Below, piece after piece: positions 1 through 12,000 of a stretch of 64,000 nt of DNA. The stretch's first letter is position 1. Each line of letters begins with the position of its first letter. A program made the translations under genes and the position numbers. This stretch comes from Tetrahymena elliotti 4EA (lineage: Eukaryota; Ciliophora; Oligohymenophorea; Hymenostomatida; Tetrahymenidae): assembly GCA_000231825.2 (NCBI GenBank), contig JH720319.1, forward strand, positions 1 to 64,000, written 5' to 3'. A model generated the notes under the pieces. That model did no database searches and was not told where the DNA came from. It saw nothing but the letters and a program-made list of their open reading frames with translations.

Positions 1-480
1 AAATTGACATTTTGTTTGGTTTTTATTATTGGATAAATCTGCTTTGAAAAAAGGTAATCACTTTATTAAAATTAAATATCCAAGGAAATAAAAATAAATT
101 GATCAATTGATTTAATTATTACAATAATAAAAAGTTAATACAATTCAAAAATATTAATTTAAAGTAATTTATATTTCTATCCTCTTTATTAATTGTGTGT
201 CTATTGAATTTAATAGATAGAATAGGAAAAATGTCCTCTGATTTCTTATCATGTTGCATAATGTAGTTGGTAAGAGTATTTTAATAATTGTTTATCCAAA
301 AAATGTAGGGAAGCTAAATTGTTCTTATATCTAGATATTTAACTCTTATTCTCTATAATTTTGTAATTACTAGTTTTAGAAAATTCTAAAGAAATTTCTA
401 ATTGTATAACTAATACAGAAGAGGGATAACCAATCAATGCTGACTTTATACAAACTTATATTTAAGTTATTTGGGATTAG

Positions 481-1001
481 GATATTATGCATAAATTCAT
501 TTTATTATTTATTCATTAATTAATTAGAAATTATATTATATCATTAAATTTTAATTAGAGGGAAGAGGTGGGGAATTTATTTTATGATTATTAAAGGTAT
601 TCTATTTCAAGGAGCTAAAAGAATTTTATTTTAATTTATGGTGAAATTAAATTATTAATTTGAAATATAATTGAATAATAAAAAATTAATTTAGAGAGGA
701 AGTTTTATTAAATGTTCTAGATTTATCTGGAGGAGTGTTTAAGTAATATATTGAGAATATTATGTATAAATTCATTTATTTTATGTTTATTTACATGGAT
801 TAATTCGAAATTATAATATTTTATATCATTAAGTTTCAATTTGAGGGTATTGGTGGGGGATTTATGTTATGATTATTCATGATTTTCTATTTCAAGGAAA
901 TAAAAGAATTTTATTTTTTAATTTGTGGTGAAATTAAATTATTAATTTGAAATAACATTAGCAATAATAAATTTTTGTTAAATTTTCTAGATTTATCTAG
1001 T
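481..1001. repeat. Diverged tandem duplication (two ~250-bp copies)
   Basis: Two similar blocks lie about 275 bases apart, roughly 481-731 and 754-1001. Both contain, in the same order, a 'TATTATG..TAAATTCATTT' segment, a 'GGTGGGG.ATTTAT' segment, 'CTATTTCAAGGA', 'GGTGAAATTAAATTATTAA' and a final 'TTCTAGATTTATCT'. They differ by many substitutions and small indels, so this is an old direct duplication. There is no coding frame across either copy. The rest of 1-1126 is AT-rich and I see nothing else in it. Confidence 0.7.
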
Positions 1002-1126
1002 GCTATGATATTAAAACACAAAGAAAATTAGAAAAAAAATAATAACAAAAAAAAGTTTTGATTTAAAAAAGTTAATTTTTTTAAAATATTCTCATATTTA
1101 ATAAAAAAAAAGTGTTGATTTAAAAA

Positions 1127-2925
1127 ATGAGTACCAAAGAAGAATAATACTATGATGTTGCTAATTTGAAAACTATAATGGAGATTTCAGAAGAGTTTGA
1201 AAGTATTCTAGTTTCACAACTTAAATGTGCAATCTAAATGAATATAAAGACCATCTGCCTAATTGGATCTACTGGTTCATGAAAGAGTTCAACTTGTAAA
1301 ACTATTTGTTGGAAAAGAATTATTTGAAGCATCGAGTAGTTTAAATTCATACATATGAGACTAAATGTATGTTAACAAACTGGTTTGATGACAAATAATT
1401 AGAAAAGATTATTATAATAGATACACCGGGATTAGGAGATTCGGAAGGAAGAGATACTAAACATATAGCAGAGATGATTTGTTCATTAAAAGCTATTGAA
1501 TATATAAACGTGTTACTAAGATGCATTAACTCTTAGTAACCAAGGCTAGATGAGCATACTAAGTCAATGCTTAAAATGTTTGGTCAGATGTTTGGTGATG
1601 ACTTCTATTAAAATGTTATCTTTGCTTTTACTAGATGGGATTACTCAAAAAGTGCAACAAAATTAAGGTAACTTAAAAAAGAAAAATCGATTGAAGAAAC
1701 CATATTGGAATGGCAAGCTACCTTAAATAAATAACTTAGAATAACACCTCAAAAATAATAATTTGTCTTTCTTGATAATAGGTTTATTGATCCAGATATT
1801 TTATAAATGGGTAGAGAAGATGGCTCTTCTGTTGATGAATATTTTAATTAATTATAATAGATAAGGTAATAAACTTTAAAATTTAGTTGTTTTATTGTCA
1901 TGATCTTAAGGCAGTAATGAAGGAAAATGATTCTCTTAAATTGGCTATCGATAATTTAAAAATGGAAATGTAAGCTAAATAGAGTTAATTTGAAGAATAA
2001 TTCAAGCAAAACGAAGAAGAATTCAAGGAGGAAAGAGCTAATTATCTAAACTAACTAATCTAAAAAGAAAAAGAAATGTTTGAAAAGGCCTAAGAATATG
2101 AAAAAAAAGAAAAAGAACTTATTGAAAAGTAATAAAATTAATTAAAAGAGTATGAGCTAGAAAAGCAAAAAATTTAAATGGAGATTTAAAAAAATTAGGA
2201 AGAGATGAAAAAATATATTGAAGAAAAAGAATAAATTTAAAAATAGTTTGAATAAGCAGAGCAAAAAAGTATTTAAGCATAAAGACTTCTAATTAGAGTA
2301 GAAAAAGAGAGAAGAAGAAACTTAGAAATGAAGATAAATGCAAGAACAACAAATTCAGGAATTAAAAGAAAATGGAAAGGAGTACCTTAATTTAAAATCA
2401 GAAAGAAGAATTATAAAAAATTGAAAAATACAGAAAATAAGATAATGACTTTTACAAAAAAGGGAAGGAAGCTCTTGAAAAGTAAGTTTAATATCACAAA
2501 AATCACTACAAAGAAAAATCAAAGAAAGAAGAAATACTTCTGAAATAAATCTCATCTAAGAATCAAGAACTTGATATTTAAGTTGAAAAAATAAAGTAAC
2601 TTCAAAAACTTGTGTTTTTGTCGTGAAGTTAATCCTCTTTACAATTAGTGCTAGAATAGATACAACAGTTATATGATGCAAATAAATGAAATCTAATATG
2701 TCTGTGATAAATTTGTCTTTTTTGGATCCAATAAATATGATTCTGTATACACAATAACTATTAATAGTGGTTATGATGTTTGTAGATATTGTAAAGGAAC
2801 TCTTAAGAATTTTTATTAAGGTAAATATTCTAACAGATCTGATGCAGAATTGTAACTTAAAATTTTAAATTCAAATTGTAAACATCAATTTTTACGAATA
2901 AAAAAATTTAGAAATTTCTAATAGA
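1127..2925 (+). pseudogene. Broken AIG1/GIMAP-type GTPase gene with coiled-coil tail
   Basis: Translated with TAA/TAG as Gln, this stretch encodes pieces of an AIG1-type (immunity-associated) GTPase. There is a P-loop (GSTGS.KSST), a G3 motif (DTPGLGD), FTRWD in the G4 area, a long Glu/Lys/Gln coiled coil, and a C-terminal piece with a CRYC motif. The frame is broken repeatedly. A TGA at 1280-1282 sits exactly where the P-loop Gly codon should be. One-base shifts occur near 1310 and 1350, further shifts fall between about 1862 and 1911, near 2335 and around 2410-2450, and another TGA lies near 2624. The family is multicopy in Tetrahymena, so a dead copy is plausible. Introns could explain one of the shifts but not the P-loop TGA plus the others. 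The start is the first ATG in the frame leading into the P-loop. Confidence 0.75.
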
Positions 2926-5237
2926 ATTAATTCATATATTTACTATTTAAACAGTTATCTGTAAATATTATGATAGTATTAAAATCAAATAACTGAAATT
3001 TTGATTTGGATATCAATCATAATAAATTAAAAATTATTTGATTAAAAAGTAAAAAATTAAATTCATTTTTTATTTAATTTTTAAAAATCATTTTCTTTTA
3101 TTGCTTGATTAATTTATCTAAAATTTTTTGAGAACAAAACTTAAAAACAAATTTCTTTCATAAACTATTTATTAGTTACTAGAAAATGCATATTAATATT
3201 TTCAAGAAAATTAAAGAATTTTATTCATCAAACATAAAAAGAAAATAAAGATTTGATATTACCTTTTATTGCTATATATACAGTAAGTATAATGAAATTT
3301 GAGCCAATATATTGAAATGAAATATTGTATAGATACACCCAAACACTATTAGTTTCTTTGGCAAAAATTTTCTTGTACTTACTTTATATGGACTTGAATC
3401 CTAAGATTCTACTACATATTTTTTGAGGATAATAATAAAATTTAAATGGTCCAAATTTTTATTTTTTCAATAACATTATTTTTCCCTTTTATTATTTTTA
3501 ATAGTTAGAGATAAAATTTTTTGAAATTTGAGAGAATTGATAAAATATTAATGTGAGTTAAATGTGAAATATATTATGTACAGAGAACAGAGAAGCAAAG
3601 TATAATTAAAGTAAGAATAATATGATGATAATAAGAAAATAATATTCATTAAATATCCTTTTATAAATTTTAATAACAGAAGATGGAATTTTTTTCTGCT
3701 TAATAAAATAATCTTAGTGAAATTGTTTATAATGAGAAAATTTATAAAAATTATTATAAATTGTGAAAAATCTTCAAAGAATAATATTTAAATGATTTAA
3801 TTTCAAAATATTTTAGCTTATTTTTTTTTAAAATGCTCTTTTGAGCATGAAAATTTTTAATTGAGAAAATAAAAATAAGTCAGCTAAAGTTTAGAGGTAA
3901 AATAAAATAACTGTAAAAACTTAATTTAGTATGAATAAAATTAATTAGAAAAATATTAATAAATGGTCATAGCAATGACAAAAAAATAATTAAAGAATTT
4001 GTTATTAAGTAGAAATAGTCACAATTCATTATAAATGAAATATAATGGTTACTGATAAATTGAAGAATTTAATATGATTAAATATTTGTTGATGGGTTGG
4101 GTGTATTTATGAATGAATGAATGAATGAATAAAATCATACATGTATGTATGTTTGATGGGTGGATGGGTGTAGAGATAAATAAATATAGAATAAATTTAG
4201 GAATAATTAAGTATTTTGATGATAAATGATAGACAAAGATGGATTTTGTTTATTAATATTATCTAGCTTTTTTATAAAATATTTTGATTAAAAGTAAATA
4301 TACTGCCATTTTACTGACCTTATTGTTTGAATTATTTATTAATTATTTTGAATAGTAGTAACGCATCAAACAAGACTTTATCATTGTTTTATAATTCCTA
4401 AAGAGGTTTTTAGTTTACATTTAAATCAATAAATGTAATATTAATTATGGATTTTGTGATGAATTATTTGCTTTACTTTTTGAATTTTTTTTAATTAACT
4501 TATGATTAGTGAGTGTTCTCTTCAATCGTTTTTCGATTTAATTATGTGGTGATTTTTTGATTTCTAAATTAGTCTAAACATTTCAAGCTTTTATCTCTAT
4601 TTACTTTAGAATAAACACGCAAAACAAAATAGACTAAAATTTCTTCGTTCTTTCATTAATTTTTATTACTAGAACAATCTTTTGCCTTTAGTTTTGCAGA
4701 TGAGTTTTTTAAATTATCTAAGTGAAAAACTCAATTTTCAAAATGAGCAAACAATCTGTCAAAATTAAAGTTAAATCAAAAAATAATAATTAGGCTAAAT
4801 AACTGAATGAACTATGCTATTTTCTTTCATAATATTTAGAAGAACAGATAGGAATTTTTTGATGATATTTCTGAATTCAAAGATATTCTTACATTAAATT
4901 AAATGAATCAATCAATTGCTTACTAATACTATTTTACTTAAAAAGCTGATTTTAATTATTTATTATTATTATTGTTGTTGTTATTAATTTTAACAAAACC
5001 TTTTTATTCCTGCATGACTAATCAATAGGAGCTAAAATAACTAAATTGACACATTTTTTATATATGGGAATGCTTAAGAGTTCGCCAAAGAATAAAACCC
5101 AAATAAGAGTTTGATATAGTGAAGAATTTATAAGTAATATTATGACTAATAGAAAGGGAAATATATCATTTTTTTAATATAGATTTATAAAGGAGTAATT
5201 TATCTAGTAGAGTTCAATGGTGGTAGACAAAGAAGAA
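2926..5237. other. AT-rich intergenic spacer
   Basis: No coding frame is supported on either strand under the ciliate code. It contains a simple-sequence patch near 4091-4170 and an ATT/GTT triplet run near 4955-4985. Confidence 0.6.
4091..4170. repeat. Simple-sequence cluster (GAAT, ATGT, GATGGGTG)
   Basis: Five perfect GAAT units occupy 4111-4130, ATGT units follow at 4141-4152, and GATGGGTG-like units lie at about 4155-4170. A related GATGGGTTGGGTG lies just upstream at 4091. It is the only G-rich patch in a very A/T-rich spacer. It is not the TTGGGG telomere repeat. Confidence 0.75.
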
Positions 5238-6212
5238 TCATCTTGATAGAAGGTAAATGAGCTCTTTAAATATAATAATAATATCTATGTAGATATCTAA
5301 GGCGGCAATTATATAATCATCCATAGTATAGGTAATTGATTTCTTTCCACTTAATCTTTGTAGATCAAATACAAGGTAAAGTGAGAATAAACCAATTATA
5401 GCTAAACTAACTATAACTTGGCTCATATAGGATTGATAGCTACCAGCAACAATCAATATAACTATCACAGCAAGAGGGAAATAAATTAAGAGTGAGGTCT
5501 TCATAGTTACATCTGTTTTAGAAAAGCAAGCATAGATAGAAAGAGCAAAGACTATTCCTGTAGTAAGAGCTCCTGCAAGCAAGACTACTGTTGGGTTTGT
5601 TACACCGCAAAGATAGCTTATTAAAAAGCTTTCAGAAAAAGTATATAGAAATAGCAAAATATAGTTTTTAGGAACTTGACGGCAGAAATCACGGAAGCAG
5701 TAGAGAGCAAAAAGCAAAGCAATATTCAAAAGAAGACAAAAAATTGTCAACCATTTATTATTTTATTAGAATTCTTGATAAGCAGTAGAAAACACTCCTA
5801 CCAAAATAAAAAGCGTAGTGATTAAAAGCTGCAAACAAATGATTCCAAGAACTTTGCGAATAAAAGCACGTCTTGTCTCATCACTTGAAAAGAGTGATGT
5901 CATTTCAGGTTAGCATGCATCTAAATTGGCTTATTCCAAGGGTGGTTCTTTTTTTTCACTTGCTTTCTTATTCGAGTTAATTTTTTTCTCTAATTCATAC
6001 ATATCTATTCTTACATCATTATTATTAAGAGGAAGAGGAGAGTTGTTTAAAGGAGATGGATTGTTGTTGTGTGCAGTTATTTAACTAAGATTATTTTCTT
6101 TTAGTCTCTAGTTTTCCTACCCTACTGAATGTTAGCTCTTTAACGTTCTTTTATCTTGCGAATCTCCAGTATTTAGTTTAACTAGCTATTTATGAGGTAT
6201 TCTTGTAGCCAT
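5238..6212 (-). CDS. BAX inhibitor-1 / TMBIM (Lifeguard) family membrane protein
   Basis: The frame is intronless, 324 residues, and opens at the ATG at 6212-6210 (A-rich context) to a TGA at 5240-5238. The first ~115 residues are hydrophilic, Asn/Gln/Ser-rich and read through several TAA/TAG codons, including two next to each other just before the second membrane segment. The remainder is a seven-helix hydrophobic domain that ends AALDIYIDIIIIFKELIYLL. That matches the family's C-terminal signature of a last-helix Asp pair and a 'ALDIYLDIINLF'-like segment. BI-1/TMBIM proteins are ER, Golgi or plasma-membrane calcium-leak and cell-stress regulators; that role here is inferred from the family. 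No neighbour suggests a pathway. The Lifeguard branch is likelier than classical BI-1 because of the long hydrophilic N-terminus. Confidence 0.88.
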
Positions 6213-9001
6213 TTGGATTGTATTTTTTTTGCTTTTGCTTGCTGGTTTACAGAAATTGATTATTAATTTTTAACTTTTTTTTTGTTTTTGTTTTATTTTA
6301 ATTAACTCTTTTTTTAGTTTAATTATATTTTTTATAATCAATTTTTATTCCTCCTTAGTGTACTTATCCACAGATTCTTCTATTAACTTTATGCTGATTC
6401 AATATACAAAATTTTTATGGATAGTTAGGCTGGCTTTCATATTTTTTTTAAATACTGTTTTTATCTCTAAAGATGTTTAACTCTTAGATATAAATGTATT
6501 CCAAAAAGATCAAGCTTTAATATACTCTAATTTTATGCACTTTTTATAATACTTTGGTATTTTATCTATCTAAGAATCATCTCATTAAGTTATTCTACAT
6601 ATGCTTAATAGCTTTTTAAATTACACTTTTAAGATATTCGCTTAAGAATTATCAAAAAAATTAAGGTTAGAATTAACTAGATAAAGTTTATTTACCCTTT
6701 TTATTGTTTTGATGATTATGTTAAAACTAATTTAAAACCTAATTTCCTTATACTTTTTTTTTACAAGCTATGTTACCAAGGAATTATCAAACAATCTATA
6801 TATTTACTTATTTATTTATTTCAACCTCCCTACCTTTACTTCAATATATTATAATCCATAAATTCTCTCTTTATACACTTAATAACTAATATTATTATTA
6901 TCATATTATCTATTATTCCATCATATACTCTTTTGCCTCTACTTTAGAATCAATAGATTTGTTTGGCATCAATCACTTTAAAATCCAAAATTTATTCAGA
7001 GATTAAAAAAAGCCAATTAAAAAAACTTACTTTAAAAATAAAAACAAAAAGTAAATATGTAATATATAATTACCATGATGTTATTTTTTCTATTTTTGCT
7101 TTCGAGAAATAAAATCAAACTTTACTGAAAGCAAAAGACTCAAAGGTATTTTCATTTCCTGCTTTAGAAAAATTTTATTTTTCCTATACTCATAATTAAA
7201 ATATTCTACTTAAATTGATTCAAATCATATTTTTATATAAAGACTTATATCTAATAATTTTCAAAAAAACATTGTTTATCAATACTAATATTCTTGGTAA
7301 ATAATTTATTTTCAGGGATATTAATAATCTTTGATGAATAATATTCATTATAGCTTAAGGAAGCATCACCAGTTTTAAAATAACTCATTCATTCTTTTTT
7401 CTCGCTTAGAATAAAAATAGAGTCATTCAAAATTCAAAGTTCAAAGTTCAAAAAATTTTAAATTATTCAGTGAATCAAACCCAGTATATTATTGAAATAG
7501 CTGATCGCTGATCACCTTTTAAAGTACGAAATTTTATTTTTCATATAAAATTCAAATAGGTTTCACAAAAAAAACTAAGAACAGTTATTTAACTTCTAAT
7601 AAAATGTTGAATTACTGGACTTTAAAATTATTAACTTTAAATCTTTTAACTTAAATATTTTTTGAGCTGTATGTTAAAATGTGAATTAATTTTTTTAATA
7701 TTTTTTTGCAAAAACTTTAAAGTTTACTTATCTAATTAATATTTGAATAATAATTTAACAAAACTCAACAGACCTTATTTGTAAGTTATGACGTAAAAAT
7801 AAATAATAATTAAAATTTCAGATACTCAGTTTTTATTTTGGATGGATAGAAGTAATATCATAGATCTAAAATAAGAATCTCAGTAAATTTAATCATATTA
7901 ATAATCTATTTTAGAATAAAAATTGGTATTAAGAAAATAAATAATTTCTCAAAAGTAAAATAAATATTTTAAATTGTTACATTTAATTTATTTTTTATCT
8001 TTTATTGAAAATTAAATCTATCTTCACAGTAATAAATTATCATAGAATCTTATATCAATGTTACTCACATATTTGAGAGTATTCTTGTTGATTTAAAATT
8101 TAAATTAAATCAAAAGTTTAAATGCTAAATATTATTTTTTAGCTTTTTCATATTTTTAAAAAAAATTTACTAAATTTCTTGTATTTGTAAGGGTTTTACA
8201 AATAAATTAAATCTATTAAAATAAGTTATCAAAATTTTATTTTAAGGAGAAATTGAATCTATTTAGTTTTATTAAATATACAGAATGAATGTTTAATAAT
8301 AAAGAAAAGCATCTCTAACAAAAAATTAAAATAATTTGAAAAAATAAATCTGCAAATTTTAGCTTTTAATTAATAAAAAAAGTTTAAAAATATTTTTTTC
8401 ATTTAATTCTACTTTTATCAAAATTAAAATATTTTTGTTTATAAAGAATCAATTTTTTGAAAAACATCTTTTAAAGAAAAAAATTTGAAAAAGTATTAAT
8501 TTTTTAAAAATTAAAATGTAGTTTAGGTTTAATATGATTTTGATAAAGAAATATGTTTGAAGAAGAAAATATCTTTTCTAGTGATTATTCTTAAACTAGA
8601 TTTAATGCCAATTATGAAATTAAAATCTTTAAAAAATAAATGTAAAAATTATTTTTGCTGATAGACTTAATTGAAATTAATATTTATAAAAAAATGTTTG
8701 ATCATATATGAATAATAAATTAAATCAAGCTTTTGTCTGTAATATTTTTAACAATTTAAATATTATGAATAATTTCGTTTCTAATTTTCAAATTCATTCT
8801 ATGTGTGTTTGCTGATTTGTTTGTTTCTCAGCTATGCTTGCATAGTTTTATGAATGCAAAAAAGCAATTTTCAAGCAATTAATGAAAAAAGATAATTTAA
8901 TTTGTTTGTAAAATACATTCAATTTTTTATTAAATAAATATAAAATATATTAACAAATTGAATATTGAACACTTATTTAATTATATTGTCAACTCAAAAT
9001 T
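6213..9001. other. AT-rich intergenic spacer (divergent promoters)
   Basis: This lies between the start codons of two divergently transcribed genes. It probably holds both promoters and 5' leaders. No motif, RNA gene or coding frame could be supported. Confidence 0.6.
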
Positions 9002-12000
9002 ATGGCAAGAGAAAGACAATATTTGAAATAATAAGCAAATGTCAATTCTTAGACTGGCAACGTTTCAGGAAGCATGAACTAATAGTCAATTAGCAACACA
9101 AATACTAGTAGCACTTAGAATTAGTTAACGAATGCAGGAAACCATTCAAAAAAGAATTCATAAAGTAATATCTTTTCATATAGAAAGAGCCCTTAATCTT
9201 AATTGAATGATATTGTTCATCAGAGTAGAGTGTAGTAAAATCTGGGATAAAAAGGGATAGATGCTCGCTATTAAAAAGACAATTAGTAAAATTAGCAACA
9301 TAATTAACAAGATGGATATTAATAAATATACAATCATGATAAAAATGTTTCAAAAGGTGATATAGTAGGCAAATTTCAAAATGGATTTAAGCATTTTAAC
9401 TAAATGATACAAAATGTTGATAGAGAAAGCAATTTGCAAAAAGAATAGCAATAATTGTTGCTTCATCAGTAGTAATTGCAATCTCAGTAATAGTAGCTTA
9501 ATTAGTTTAGCATAAATAATTCTAATAGTAACAACTATAAAAGACTGAATTCTCCTGCTGCAGCTTCTTCTACTCTTTAGTTATAAGGGTAGAGTGTTTC
9601 TCATAGACAATCAGTTGTTGGAAATAATATAGAAGAGCTAAAGCAATCTGTCATATAAGGATTAGCTAATTATCAATATTAAAATTAAGATTCAGAAATT
9701 TAATAAAATATTCATTAAAATATCTATTCGTAAACAAGTAATGGTATGCTAGCCAATAAAAGTAATTCAAATGTTAATAATAATTACGACCCCAACGAAA
9801 ACCTATTCATCTTAGCAAGTAAATTATCAGAGATAGCATAGAATTTTTCTTCTCCTGGTAAAAAATTGAATACAGCTTCATCAGCAAATTATGCAAATAA
9901 CACAAATATACCTCAATCATCAGCCATGAAAAGTAGTAACATGGTGATACAACATAACAATAATAATTAGTAATATAGTTAATCAATGCAATCATCTCGT
10001 CATGCATCTGGAAACCTGTATGCAGCCACATCTTCTAGTAATCAGCTATAAAGTAACTAATAAACATATTAGCAATAATAATAATAATAAGGGAAGTAAT
10101 AAAATGGGTTATCAAATTAGAATAATTTAAAGTATTCACAAATAAATACATTAAGCCAAAATTTAAATTATTAAGCACAAAATAGTAGCAATAATAATTA
10201 ATAATAAATGTATGATTAGATTCAAGATTAGTATATGAAGCATTTTTCACCAAGTAGATATGTGATTAATGAGTATGGCAAGTAGCCAAATTCATCTTTA
10301 GCAACTTCAATAACTAACACTCAGAAAAAGCCTCAATAATAAATAGTAGCAAAATAAAATTAGAACTTAAATGGGATTTACTAAGATATGCAAGGCAATC
10401 AAATTAATTCTAATTAAGAATTGAAACCTTTTATCACAGATAGAGTTGTGTACAATTAAAGTAATTTTAAATATAATTATAAAAATTAATCTTTTATTAT
10501 CATTTTCATTTTATTATTATTTTTATAAAAGAAGATAACTAAAATATATCGAAGAACTAGCTTGAAAGTAATTTACAAAGCTCAAATTTTGCAAATAAGC
10601 AACAAAGAAAGGGAGCTTTTAACAATAATATTACAAAGAAAAAAAGATAAGAAATGAAAGAATATCGTCATTTCTCAAGCATTGATTTTAAAAACTCTGA
10701 ATAAAATTCTTTAATAAATTAGCAAAATCACAATGTAAGCACTCAAAATAATGTTAACAATACTGTTAGTCATAATATATCTCAAATTAGAAACATAAGC
10801 TAAATAGCCATGAATCAGAATGCTAAAAATCTAACTAGTGTATCAGCAGCAAACACTTCCAGATAGTAAAAGGTGACAACTAATTAAAATGCTATTCAAT
10901 CTGCAAATCCTCTAATTTCAGTTGAATAAAAGATTCAATTAATGTAAGCAAATAAATTAATTAATAGTTTGTAAAGCAACACTAATGCATCATCTATTAT
11001 CAATACAAATGGAAGCTATTTGTAAGAAAATGGTAAAATTATAAATTAAGATACTCTTCAAATAAATCATATTGCTCCAAATCCTTCTGCTCAATCTACC
11101 ATGGCTAATCCTACATAGTATAATTAATTAGGAACTTAAAATAGCTAGTAAAATTAATCTATTAACAATAAAAATAACAACGCTAATTAATTAACTAAAA
11201 TGAATTATCATAATTCAAGCTAATCTTAACTTTTGCAAAAGTTAGAAAATAGCCCAAATTCTAATTTACCTTCAAGATTATCAAACAGAAACAACAATAT
11301 CAACAGTAACAATAACACTTAAAGGAATTAATCAAATCTAGCAGCAAATAAAATATCTAACTAAAATTTAACAAATCAGAACATCCAATAAAATAATACA
11401 TTAAACTCTGGTAATAGTAGTAGTTAACTAAATTAAAATACAGGAAAATCTTCAAATAGTTTAATTTCTAATTCCAAAAATAAATATTCTTTATATCTTC
11501 TTTAGCCTTCACATTCTCCTGGCCACTAAAACTCCAATAGTTTATTATAAAACTAAGTAAGAGTGTAGTCAGCTACTAATAACTCATCGAATGCTTCTAA
11601 TTAGAATAAGCTAACCTCTAACATTCATAACACAAATACTGTACTTTAAAATAATTATTTGCTTAGTTAAAAACCTTCTAAAATATCAAACCCTGCTAAC
11701 AATAGTGCTAGCAGTGGTAATAATAGCTTAGGCAAACTTACTTAGAATTTATTTGGAAATCTTAGTATTATTAATAGTCACCTCAACTAAAGTAATGGTA
11801 ATGTAAATAATTTAGCTAATTTGAATGCTACAAATAGTCCTAATACATATAGTGAAAATAATTAAAATTCAACAAATAATTTGAATATAAAAATTTAGAA
11901 GTAGCTACAGTAATAATAACCTCCACAGTAATAGCAATTTAACTTATTAACTTCTTCTATAGGTTAATACAAAAAGCAAGGTGGCCCTACTTCTATTGGA

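Noticed and set aside
1866..1910. A possible genuine intron in the broken GTPase gene.
   Set aside because: The borders are GT...AG, but joining them leads to TGA two codons later, so it does not repair the frame.
3390..3420. A tRNA T-arm-like string (GGACTTGAATCC) in the spacer.
   Set aside because: No D-arm, anticodon arm or pairing acceptor stem lies at the required distance on either strand.
4091..4170. Telomere or chromosome-breakage sequence.
   Set aside because: The units are GATGGGTG and GAAT, not TTGGGG, and the 15-base Tetrahymena breakage motif was not recognised there.
9105..10253. Open frames on the minus strand under the WD40 gene.
   Set aside because: They are complements of the Gln/Asn-rich plus-strand codons; the plus frame is continuous to a WD40 domain.
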